The notes below the pieces were generated by a model. It made no database searches, was not told the origin of the DNA, and was given only the letters and a program-made list of their open reading frames with translations. The translations under genes were made by a program, and so were the position numbers. From NCBI GenBank assembly GCA_902825945.1, contig CADECY010000099.1:1-35499 (forward strand): a stretch of 35,499 nucleotides of DNA, written 5' to 3'. Shown in pieces: positions 22,943 to 31,134 of the stretch. The DNA comes from an uncultured Acidobacteriota bacterium. GTDB lineage: Bacteria; Acidobacteriota; Terriglobia; Bryobacterales; Bryobacteraceae. Each line of letters opens with the position of its first letter. Within the stretch, counting starts at the first letter, position 1.

Positions 22943-25900
22943 ATGGTATTCAGTCAGGGGATCTCGCGCCGTGGCGGGCGCCTGCTCATTGGGCTGGCTG
23001 TGGCCGCCTCCTCTCTCTTCGCGCAGACCGCTCAGTTGACCGGGCGCGTTTCCGATCCGAGCGGAGCCGTCATCCCGGGTGCCGCGGTCACCGCGTCCAA
23101 CACCGGCACCGGTGCGAAGCGCGCCACCCGCAGTAATCAGCAAGGCTACTACACGCTGCCGTTGCTCGAGCCTGGTTCCTACCGCCTCGATGTCTCCGCG
23201 ACCGGATTCCAATCTGCGGCCCGCACCGCGATCCGGCTTCAGGTGGAGCAGATCGCGCGCTTCGACATCACGCTGGAAGTGGGCACGGTCGCCGAGTCCG
23301 TCGAGGTTTCGGCGGACGGTGTGCTCGTCGATTCCGAAACGGCCTCGGTCGGGCAGGTGATCAACAACAAGGCGATCGTCGAGATGCCGCTCAACGGGCG
23401 CAACGCGTGGCATCTCGTGCAACTCGCCTCGGCTACGGTGTTCGTCGGGGGCATTGGCGACGCCGCGGAAATCCCCGTCGCGAGCATGGCCGGCGGACGC
23501 TCGTTCTCGCAGTCGCTGATGGTCGATGGCGGATCGGTGCAGAAGTCCGGAATGGCGCGATCGATGGCGGAACTCGGTCCGATGGTCGACTCGGTCGAGG
23601 AGTTCAAGGTGATCACCAACAACTACGCGGCCGAGTATGGCCGATCGGCGGGTGGAGTCTTCACGGCGGTGACCAAGTCCGGTACCAATCAGTTCAAGGG
23701 AACGCTATTCAGCTTCGTTCGCAATGATGCCTTCGACGCCCGGAACACGTTCGCGCTCACGCGTCCTCCCCTTCGCTACAACCAATCCGGAGCCACGCTG
23801 GGCGGGCCTATCCGCCGGGATCGCACGCACTTCTTCGCCGGATTCGAGGGGACGCGCCAGTCGCGCGGAACACCGGTGATTCTCACCGTGCCAGCCGAAG
23901 CCAAGCGCCGGGGCGTCTTCACCGGCCTCACCGATATCGGCGGAAATCCGCTGCCGCTGTTCAACCCCTTCACCACTCGTGTGTCGCCCGCCAATCCGTC
24001 GCTCCGGCTCCGCGATCCTTTTCCGGACAACGTGATTCCGGTGTCGCTGTTCGATCCGGTCGCCGCGAAGGCGATCACCTATTTTCCGGATCCGAATCTC
24101 GCGGGCAACGCGGCGGGCGCCAACAACTTCAACGTGAACGCCGCTCCCACGCGCACGCAACAGCACGGAACCGCGCGCCTGGACGAGACCCTCTCCGAAC
24201 GCGATCGGCTCTTCTTCCGCTACATCGTTCAGCGCAACTTCACACCCCAGGTTTCGCCATTTCCGGAGCCCGCCGCTTCGGGGGCCGGACCGCAAACTCG
24301 CACGGTCCGCAATCTCGCGCACACGGTCATGGGCAGCTACGTCCGCACCATCACCACGTCGCTCATCAGCGACACCAAGTTCAGTTGGCTGAAGCAGAGC
24401 CGCAGCGTGCTGCACGCGAGCATCGATAACAACTGGCCGGAGAAGCTGGGCTTCCGGGGTGTTCCGGCCCGTGCGTTTCCCGTCTTCCGCCCGCAAGGGT
24501 ACACGCTGATCGGTGGTCCGAACGCCTTTCGCGAACAGCGCGGGCCCACCTATCAGGCGATCCAAACCGTCACCTACGGCAGCGGCCGTCACAACCTGAA
24601 GGCGGGTTTCGAATATCGCTGGAACGGCCAGCAAGACGAGTTCGACACGATTCCCTCCGGCGACATGACGTTCGCGCAGCAAGGCACTGGCTTGCAAGGC
24701 AACGCTCGCAGCGGCGACGGGCTCGCGACCTTCCTGCTCGGTTTCGCCACCAGCGCCTCGTTGCGAGATCAGATTCCGCTCCGCACGCGAAACTACTCGC
24801 TCGGCGGCTTCGTGCAGGATGACTGGAAGCTGCTCCCGAATCTCACGCTGAATCTCGGCGTGCGCTACGACGTCGAGCCGCCGCCCATCTCGCCGGAAGA
24901 CACCTTCAGCGGCTTCGATATGAATCGTGTGCATCCGCGAGCGGGCGTCCCCGGCGTGGTGACATTCGCCAACGTGGACGGCTTCCCGCGCCGCATCGCG
25001 CTCACCGACAAGAACAACATCTCGCCGCGTTTCGGCTTCGCCTGGCGCCCCGCCGGGAATGATCGCACCGTGGTTCGCGGCGGCTATGGAGTCTTCTTTG
25101 GAAACACGAACGACATCGGGTATGGCACGGGTACCAATCTAGGCTTCTCGACCGAAGCCGCGTTCGTCAGTCCGGACCAGAATCAGACCGCTGCGTTCCT
25201 GTTGCGTAACGGACTCCCGGCATTCGACGCGCCCGGTCCAGCCAGCCGCACGCCGGCCTTCGGGGTCAACAACTCCATTTCGTTTTATCAGCGGCAGCGA
25301 GCTACCCCCTACTCGCAGCAGTTCAACTTCGGACTTCAGCGCGAGTGGCGCGGCATCCTCGTCGAGGGCCAATACCTCGGCAACCTCGGCCGCAAACTCA
25401 CGGCCACCGACTCGAGCATCAATCAGATTCCGCCGGAGCGTGTGGGCGGCGCCGGTACCATCCAGTCGCGGCGCCCGTTCCCGCAGTTCACCGACGTCGT
25501 GATGGTGGCGCCGAACTGGGGCGCCTCGAGCTATCACGCCTTCGCCTTCCGCGCCGAGAAGCGCTACCGCGACGGATTGCAGTTCCTGTTCAACTACACC
25601 TTCTCGAAGTTCATCGACAACGTCGATATGGTCGCCGCGGGCGACTTCGGCGGAACGCCCGGCGCCGGTTATCAGGACTATTACAACCGGCGTCTCGACA
25701 AATCGCTCAGTCCCAACGATATTCGTCACAACGCGCGATTCAATGCCGTCTGGGACACGCCTTTCGGCCCTGGCCGCCGTTGGCTGAAAAGCGGCGCGGC
25801 CGCGCACGCGGTGGGCGGATGGCAGCTTTCGGTGATCGGTACGCTGCTCACTGGCGCGCCGTACGGAGTGGTGACGCAGAACAATACCTGCGAGTGCTCG

Positions 25901-26257
25901 TCCTCGGGTCCGCTGCGTGCCAACATCCTGCGGGAACCCACGCTGCCGCAAGACCAACGGGGTTCCGCCCGCTGGTTCGACACCGCGGCCTTCTCACAAC
26001 CCGCACGATTCCTGTTCGGTACGGCGGGTCGAGTCGTGGGCCGCCTCCCAGGCACCACCAACTTCGACATCGCCGTGATGAAGAACTTCGCCATCCGCGA
26101 GCGTTTCCGCCTGCAGTTCCGCGGTGAGATGTTCAATGCGTTCAACCTGGTGAACCTCGGTGTGCCAGGCACCTCGCTCGGCAGTCCGAACTTCGGCCAG
26201 ATCAACGCCGCTTCCGACGCGCGGGTAGTGCAACTCGGACTGAAGCTCTATTTCTGA
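22943..26257 (+). CDS. TonB-dependent receptor with carboxypeptidase-regulatory-like domain (receptor 2)
   Basis: This 1104-residue protein has a signal peptide (RLLIGLAVAASSLFAQ, about 13-28), a regulatory-like domain (TAQLTGRVSDPSGAVIPGA, NQQGYYTLPLLEPGSY, to about 110), a plug with the motifs EMPLNGRNAWHLVQL and YGRSAGGVFTAVTKSGTNQF, and a barrel that ends in QLGLKLYF. It is a paralogue of receptors 1 and 3, with the same order of parts. The product should be an outer-membrane importer driven by TonB-ExbB-ExbD; none of these energising genes is in the window. It starts 37 bases after the dehydratase stop, close enough to be co-regulated, although a -10-like element suggests its own transcript. 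The ligand cannot be told from sequence. Confidence 0.92.
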   Translation: MVFSQGISRRGGRLLIGLAVAASSLFAQTAQLTGRVSDPSGAVIPGAAVTASNTGTGAKRATRSNQQGYYTLPLLEPGSYRLDVSATGFQSAARTAIRLQVEQIARFDITLEVGTVAESVEVSADGVLVDSETASVGQVINNKAIVEMPLNGRNAWHLVQLASATVFVGGIGDAAEIPVASMAGGRSFSQSLMVDGGSVQKSGMARSMAELGPMVDSVEEFKVITNNYAAEYGRSAGGVFTAVTKSGTNQFKGTLFSFVRNDAFDARNTFALTRPPLRYNQSGATLGGPIRRDRTHFFAGFEGTRQSRGTPVILTVPAEAKRRGVFTGLTDIGGNPLPLFNPFTTRVSPANPSLRLRDPFPDNVIPVSLFDPVAAKAITYFPDPNLAGNAAGANNFNVNAAPTRTQQHGTARLDETLSERDRLFFRYIVQRNFTPQVSPFPEPAASGAGPQTRTVRNLAHTVMGSYVRTITTSLISDTKFSWLKQSRSVLHASIDNNWPEKLGFRGVPARAFPVFRPQGYTLIGGPNAFREQRGPTYQAIQTVTYGSGRHNLKAGFEYRWNGQQDEFDTIPSGDMTFAQQGTGLQGNARSGDGLATFLLGFATSASLRDQIPLRTRNYSLGGFVQDDWKLLPNLTLNLGVRYDVEPPPISPEDTFSGFDMNRVHPRAGVPGVVTFANVDGFPRRIALTDKNNISPRFGFAWRPAGNDRTVVRGGYGVFFGNTNDIGYGTGTNLGFSTEAAFVSPDQNQTAAFLLRNGLPAFDAPGPASRTPAFGVNNSISFYQRQRATPYSQQFNFGLQREWRGILVEGQYLGNLGRKLTATDSSINQIPPERVGGAGTIQSRRPFPQFTDVVMVAPNWGASSYHAFAFRAEKRYRDGLQFLFNYTFSKFIDNVDMVAAGDFGGTPGAGYQDYYNRRLDKSLSPNDIRHNARFNAVWDTPFGPGRRWLKSGAAAHAVGGWQLSVIGTLLTGAPYGVVTQNNTCECSSSGPLRANILREPTLPQDQRGSARWFDTAAFSQPARFLFGTAGRVVGRLPGTTNFDIAVMKNFAIRERFRLQFRGEMFNAFNLVNLGVPGTSLGSPNFGQINAASDARVVQLGLKLYF

Positions 26258-26326
26258 TATGGAGCGAGATGTCAAGGCGCAGTTGAAACGCTGTGATATT
26301 CGCGGGCCGGAACCGCATGGGAGCTG

Positions 26327-26359
26327 CTTCGGACAGGCAGGCACTTCGGACAGGCAGGC
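26327..26359. repeat. Tandem 16-17 base repeat upstream of receptor 3
   Basis: CTTCGGACAGGCAGGC occurs at 26327-26342 and 26344-26359, separated by a single A. The copies end exactly where the TTGACG -35 element begins (26360), so they may be adjacent binding sites for an activator, or simply a local duplication. Confidence 0.7.
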
Positions 26360-26387
26360 TTGACGCCGCCCCCCGCCCTGATATAGA
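26360..26387 (+). promoter_or_regulatory. Sigma70-type promoter of the receptor 3 cluster
   Basis: TTGACG (26360-26365) and TATAGA (26382-26387) are 16 bases apart. Transcription would start near 26394, leaving a leader of about 60 bases before ATG 26456. This is one of the best promoter-like signals in the window and would drive the four-gene cluster. Confidence 0.55.
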
Positions 26388-26455
26388 GTCGCTCGCAATA
26401 GCTCCTCGAGTGCTTTTTGCCACGCCGCGAGGCGGGCAGAGACGAAGGAAGATTC

Positions 26456-29400
26456 ATGCGAATTCTAAAATGTCTTTCTCTTGCGGTCCTCATTCCCGTG
26501 CTGGTTGCCCAGGAGTTCCGGGCGACCTTGCAAGGCACGATCACGGACGCATCCCAAGCCGTGATTGCCGGTGCTAATGCCACTCTGCGAAACACGGACA
26601 CAGGCGTCGAGCGTCAGGCGGTCACGTCGGATCTCGGCCATTTCCTCTTTTCTTTCTTGCCTCCGGGCAACTATTCGCTTACGGTCGCCTCCACCGGATT
26701 CAAGACGGTGGTTCGCGACAAGATCTCGCTCAGCGTGAGCCAGGATGCCCGCCTCGACCTGAAATTGGAAGTGGGTGGGGCGACCGAGACGGTGACGGTT
26801 TCGTCCGAGATCTCGCTGGTTCAGCCGGACTCGTCGGCGCTCGGAACCACGGTGCGGAAGGACATCATCGAAAGCTTGCCCCTGAAGGGCCACAGCAGCC
26901 TGATGATGTACAACCTCAGCACCGGCGTCGTCAGCACCCGCATTGGCGAGGACATTCGTCCCAACGACACCGCCAGCAACATGCTAACCGGCGTGAATGG
27001 TGCGCCGATGGCGGCCATTGACGTCGCGGTGGATGGCGTGCCGAACACCGTTGACTTGAACCGGGGCGCGGGGTTGTCGCCATGGGTTCCATCGACCGAG
27101 TCCGTTGCTGAGTTCAAGCTGCAGAGTGGCACCCTGCCCGCCGAATACGGCCGCTCCGGCGGAAGTTTCATGAACGTGGTGATCAAATCCGGCACCAACG
27201 ATTTACACGGGGCCGCGTACGAGTTCTTTCGCAACGCGGCGCTCGACGCCAATCAATATTTCGCCCGGGGCCGGGGCCAGAAGCTCGCCGCGTTCGGCGC
27301 GAACACGTTTGGCGGAAGCCTCGGCGGTCCGATCGTTCTGCCGAAGTTGTTCAATGGACGCAACCACAGCTTCTTCTATACGAACTTCGAGGGATCCCGC
27401 GAGGGAAACGCGATCGACAGCATCCTGAACGTACCGACCGCCAAGATGCGGCAAGGCGATTTCAGCGAGGTTCCCACCGCCATCTACAATCCCCTCTCGG
27501 TGCGGTCCGTCAACGGCGTCCCAACGCGCGATCCGTTCCCCGGCAACGTGATTCCTTCGCAGTTGCAGGATCCGGTTGGCCGGAGCATCATGACCTACTA
27601 TCCCGAACCGACCAGGACGGGCCCCAACGCGGCGGCGCCTTGGGTGCAGAACTTCGCTTTCACGGGCAAGTGGCCGCGGAACTACAACATGTTCGTCGTG
27701 AAGACGGACCACTACTTCACCGAAAAGCACCACACGTTCGTCCGTGTCAATTACGGCACCGCGAAGCTCGTGTATCCGCATCAGTTCGATGGCATCGCCA
27801 CCGCCGGCCGGGACGTGAATCTGCGGCCGCACTCGGGGATCGGGGTCAATGAGACCTACATGATCAGCCCCCGGACCACGCTCGACGTGCGCCTGGGCTG
27901 GGCCGGAGGTGTCGAGCGCTTTTTTCCCTGGTCCGACGGCTTCGATGTCACCAAACTCGGCTTTTCCAACAACTACAAGAACCTGCTGCAGCGCTCCGTT
28001 TTCCCCACCGTCGGCGTGAACGGATTCGCCAGCCTGTCCGGCAGCCGCTTCCAGGAGGAACCGGGCCACACCTATTCCTCCCAGTCGAGCGTTTCTCACC
28101 AGCATGGCAGGCATTTGATCAAGACCGGCGGCGAAGCGAGGCTGGTGCGCGGCAGCTTCTTCCGCAACCCCAGTCCGGCCGGCTCGTTCAGCTTCGGCTT
28201 GACACAGACCGGCGGCCCGCGCGCCGACACCCCAGTGGTGAACTCGGGCTTCGGCATGGCCTCGTTGCTAATGGGCTACGGCACGGGACAACTGGACTTC
28301 AACACGGCTGTTTCAGTTCAGAATCTGTACTACGGCCTCTACGTGCAGGACGACTTCCGTCTCACCCGCAAGCTGACCCTCAATCTCGGCGTCCGCTACG
28401 AGTATGAAAGCCCGCGCACCGAACGTTACAACCGCACCACGCGAGGGTTCGCCTTCGGAACGCCAAGCCCGCTGCGGGTGCCGGGTTTGAATCTGCAGGG
28501 TGGGCTGATCTATGCCGGAACCGGCGGACAACCGCGCGGGCTCTATCAACCCGACCGGAACAACGTGGCGCCTCGCATCGGATTCGCCTATAGCGTGACG
28601 CCCAAGACCGTCGTCCGCGGCGGCTACGCACTCAGCTACGTTCCCGTCCTCGGCACCGTGCAGCCCACGGGCTTCAATTCCAACACTCCCTGGGTGAGCT
28701 CCACCGATGGAATCAACGTGGCTGATCGTTTGCAGAATCCGTTTCCTCGAGGACGCGTCGAAGCGATTGGAAGCAGCCAGGGGCTGTCGACACTGGTTGG
28801 CCAGACGATCGCCTTTGTCGAAACCTCTGACCGTACTCCCCGGTACCACAACTGGCAGATCAACATCCAACGGGAACTCCCCTCGCAAACCCTCATCGAG
28901 ATCGCATACATCGGGAGCCGCACGATCGGCACGTTCGGCGGACTCGACGCGGCGGGCGTTCCGTCGGAGCAGATCAACCAATTGGACCCGAGATTTCTCT
29001 CGATGGGAGCGGCGCTGTTGGAGCCGGTTCCCAATCCGTTCTTCGGTGTGATCACCAACGGACCGCTGAGTGGCGCGACGGTACCGCGCAACCAATTGTT
29101 GCGGCCCTACCCGCAGTTCTCGAGCGTACTCCGCAGCTTTCCTGCCTTCGGTAACACGTCCTACCATTCCATGCAGCTACAGGTACAGAAGCGAATGGCC
29201 CACGGCGTGACAGCGATCGTCGGCTACACCCGCGCAAAGAATATCGGCGACCTCAATACGGCGCAGAACAACTACGATCGCACCGCGGAGCGCGCCGTAA
29301 GCCCATTCGATCTCCCGAACCGGCTCACGGTGACTGCCGCCTGGAATCTTCCAGTGGGCAAGAGCCGCGCGTTTCTGTCGAATGCGTCACGGCCGCTCGA

Positions 29401-29863
29401 TGCGATTATTGGCGGCTGGCAGTTGTCCACGTTCAGCACCTTCCAGTCGGGCTTCCCGTTGGCCTTCTCGTTGATCCGCGGAACACTCGGCGCTGGCGGA
29501 AGCCGCCCGAACGCCGCTGGAGACCCCACCTCGGGCATCTCGGGTAGCATCGGCTCGCGGCTGACCCGCTACTTCAATACGTCGGCATTTGCCCAGCCGC
29601 CGGACTTCACGTTTGGCAATGTAAGTCCGCGCGTGCACAGCGTTCGGGCGCCGGGGATGAACAACGTCAACCTCACGCTCGCCAAGAGCTTTGCCTTGAC
29701 GGAAAAGGTGCGGCTCGACTTCCGCGCCGCGGCGTATAATTTTCTCAACCATCCCGTGTTCTCGGCGCCCAACACCCAGTTCGGCAACGCGGCGTTCGGC
29801 ACCATCGCCGGGCAGGCGAACTTCAGCCGCCAGACGGAATTTTGGATGAGGATCGCGTTCTAA
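26456..29863 (+). CDS. TonB-dependent receptor with carboxypeptidase-regulatory-like domain (receptor 3)
   Basis: ATG 26456 has AAGGAAG just upstream and begins a signal peptide (MRILKCLSLAVLIPVLVAQ); a longer frame from 26417 is less likely. The 1135-residue protein contains a regulatory-like domain (EFRATLQGTITDASQAVIAG, to about 105), a plug (IIESLPLKGHSSLMMYNLS; YGRSGGSFMNVVIKSGTNDL) and a large barrel that ends in EFWMRIAF. It is the first gene of a tight cluster: 53 bases separate it from the class V aminotransferase, followed by the propeller/PHP fusion and a second propeller. The receptor probably brings their shared substrate across the outer membrane. Its ligand is unknown, but the clustering makes it the best candidate in the window for a dedicated uptake system. 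Confidence 0.92.
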   Translation: MRILKCLSLAVLIPVLVAQEFRATLQGTITDASQAVIAGANATLRNTDTGVERQAVTSDLGHFLFSFLPPGNYSLTVASTGFKTVVRDKISLSVSQDARLDLKLEVGGATETVTVSSEISLVQPDSSALGTTVRKDIIESLPLKGHSSLMMYNLSTGVVSTRIGEDIRPNDTASNMLTGVNGAPMAAIDVAVDGVPNTVDLNRGAGLSPWVPSTESVAEFKLQSGTLPAEYGRSGGSFMNVVIKSGTNDLHGAAYEFFRNAALDANQYFARGRGQKLAAFGANTFGGSLGGPIVLPKLFNGRNHSFFYTNFEGSREGNAIDSILNVPTAKMRQGDFSEVPTAIYNPLSVRSVNGVPTRDPFPGNVIPSQLQDPVGRSIMTYYPEPTRTGPNAAAPWVQNFAFTGKWPRNYNMFVVKTDHYFTEKHHTFVRVNYGTAKLVYPHQFDGIATAGRDVNLRPHSGIGVNETYMISPRTTLDVRLGWAGGVERFFPWSDGFDVTKLGFSNNYKNLLQRSVFPTVGVNGFASLSGSRFQEEPGHTYSSQSSVSHQHGRHLIKTGGEARLVRGSFFRNPSPAGSFSFGLTQTGGPRADTPVVNSGFGMASLLMGYGTGQLDFNTAVSVQNLYYGLYVQDDFRLTRKLTLNLGVRYEYESPRTERYNRTTRGFAFGTPSPLRVPGLNLQGGLIYAGTGGQPRGLYQPDRNNVAPRIGFAYSVTPKTVVRGGYALSYVPVLGTVQPTGFNSNTPWVSSTDGINVADRLQNPFPRGRVEAIGSSQGLSTLVGQTIAFVETSDRTPRYHNWQINIQRELPSQTLIEIAYIGSRTIGTFGGLDAAGVPSEQINQLDPRFLSMGAALLEPVPNPFFGVITNGPLSGATVPRNQLLRPYPQFSSVLRSFPAFGNTSYHSMQLQVQKRMAHGVTAIVGYTRAKNIGDLNTAQNNYDRTAERAVSPFDLPNRLTVTAAWNLPVGKSRAFLSNASRPLDAIIGGWQLSTFSTFQSGFPLAFSLIRGTLGAGGSRPNAAGDPTSGISGSIGSRLTRYFNTSAFAQPPDFTFGNVSPRVHSVRAPGMNNVNLTLAKSFALTEKVRLDFRAAAYNFLNHPVFSAPNTQFGNAAFGTIAGQANFSRQTEFWMRIAF

Positions 29864-29916
29864 TCAATGAAGACGCGCGGCGGACCCGCCGCCCGGGCGC
29901 GTCTCCAGGAGGAATC

Positions 29917-31134
29917 ATGAATCGACGCCGGTTTCTTACCACCGCTGGCACCGTCCCCGTAGCGGCCGCCACTCGCCGCGACGGACGGCCGGACTTCGCC
30001 GCCGTGCGCGAAGACTTCCCGCGGGCTCGCCTGTCAGCCTATTTCGACAACGCATCGTGCCACCCGCTGAGCGTCCACTCGGCGACGGCGCTACATCGCT
30101 ACATCGACTGGGAGACGAACGAAGTTGGCGAGCCCTGGTGGCCCCTGTGGGCGAAGGCGCGCGACGAGTCCAAGAATTTGTTCGCCAAGCTCATCAACGC
30201 CAAGCCTTCGGAAATCGCGTTTGCGCGAAGCACCATCGAGACCGAGAGCAACCTCCTCAACGGCATGAACATCCAGGCCGGGGGTGGCAATGTCGTCACC
30301 AACGACCTGCACTACACGGCGGCTCTCTACAACTACAAAATGCGGCAGAAGGCCGGGCTCGACGTGCGCATCGTCAAGAATCGTGACTGGGTCACGGACG
30401 TTCGCGATATCGAACGCGCGATGGACGGCAAAACCAAACTGGTCGCGCTCGCCCTGGTGTCCAACGTCAACGGCTACTTGCAGGACATCAAGGCGATCAG
30501 CGCGCTGGCGCACTCCCGCGGCGCTTACGTCTACGCCGATATCATCCAATGCGCCGGCGCCGTCCCGATCGACGTCAAGGCCATGGGGATCGACTTCGCC
30601 GCCTGCTCCACCTACAAGTGGCTCATGGGCGTGAAGGGCTACGGATTCTATTACGTGCGAGAGGATCTCCAGGGAACACTAGCCAAGCCGACCCAACACT
30701 CCGGTGGCGTTCAGTTCAACTATGCGCCTTGGACGCGGGAGCCGGACAGCAGCCGCGAGGAAGTTCTCTTCAATCCGGTCACCGGACCCGGGCGCTACGA
30801 AGTAAGCTATCCCTCCTATGAAGGAGCGATCGCCGCGCAGGAGAGCCTGAAGTACATTCACGCGCTCGGCGTCGACAACATCCGTGCGCATGCGCGCTCC
30901 CTTACCGACAGACTCCAGAAGGAGTTGCCCGCCATCGGCTATCCTTCCATCACCCCGAAAGGCAACGAAAGTTCCATTTGCGCCTTTACCTGCCAGGATC
31001 CGGCGAAAACGCTCGAGAAGCTGGCCAAGGCCAAGGTGCACGTGGCCATGCGGTTCGGGAACAAGATGCGGATCGCCCCGTCGGTCTTCAACAACCACGA
31101 GGATGTGGACCGTTTGCTGGCGGCGCTTGCCTGA
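29917..31134 (+). CDS. Exported PLP-dependent class V aminotransferase-family enzyme
   Basis: ATG 29917 follows AGGAGG by four bases. The 405-residue protein has the class V fold: SAYFDNASCHP (40-50), cofactor-binding Asp208 in YADIIQCAG, and the Schiff-base lysine Lys234 in CSTYKWLMGVKG. The family includes cysteine desulfurases, isopenicillin-N epimerase-like enzymes and kynureninases; the late HVAMRFGNKMRIAPSVFNN pattern suits the epimerase/desulfurase-like branch, but the reaction is not settled. The N-terminus MNRRRFLTTAGTVPVAAA looks like a twin-arginine signal, so the enzyme would be exported with PLP already bound. It lies between receptor 3 and a metallohydrolase, and its stop shares a base with the next ATG (TGATG, 31132-31136). 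This suggests a periplasmic step on an imported amine or amino acid. Confidence 0.85.
   Translation: MNRRRFLTTAGTVPVAAATRRDGRPDFAAVREDFPRARLSAYFDNASCHPLSVHSATALHRYIDWETNEVGEPWWPLWAKARDESKNLFAKLINAKPSEIAFARSTIETESNLLNGMNIQAGGGNVVTNDLHYTAALYNYKMRQKAGLDVRIVKNRDWVTDVRDIERAMDGKTKLVALALVSNVNGYLQDIKAISALAHSRGAYVYADIIQCAGAVPIDVKAMGIDFAACSTYKWLMGVKGYGFYYVREDLQGTLAKPTQHSGGVQFNYAPWTREPDSSREEVLFNPVTGPGRYEVSYPSYEGAIAAQESLKYIHALGVDNIRAHARSLTDRLQKELPAIGYPSITPKGNESSICAFTCQDPAKTLEKLAKAKVHVAMRFGNKMRIAPSVFNNHEDVDRLLAALA

Noticed and set aside
23705..24934. 409-residue minus-strand open frame
   Set aside because: It is antisense to receptor 2, rich in Arg and Glu as mirrored codons, and has no initiation signal.
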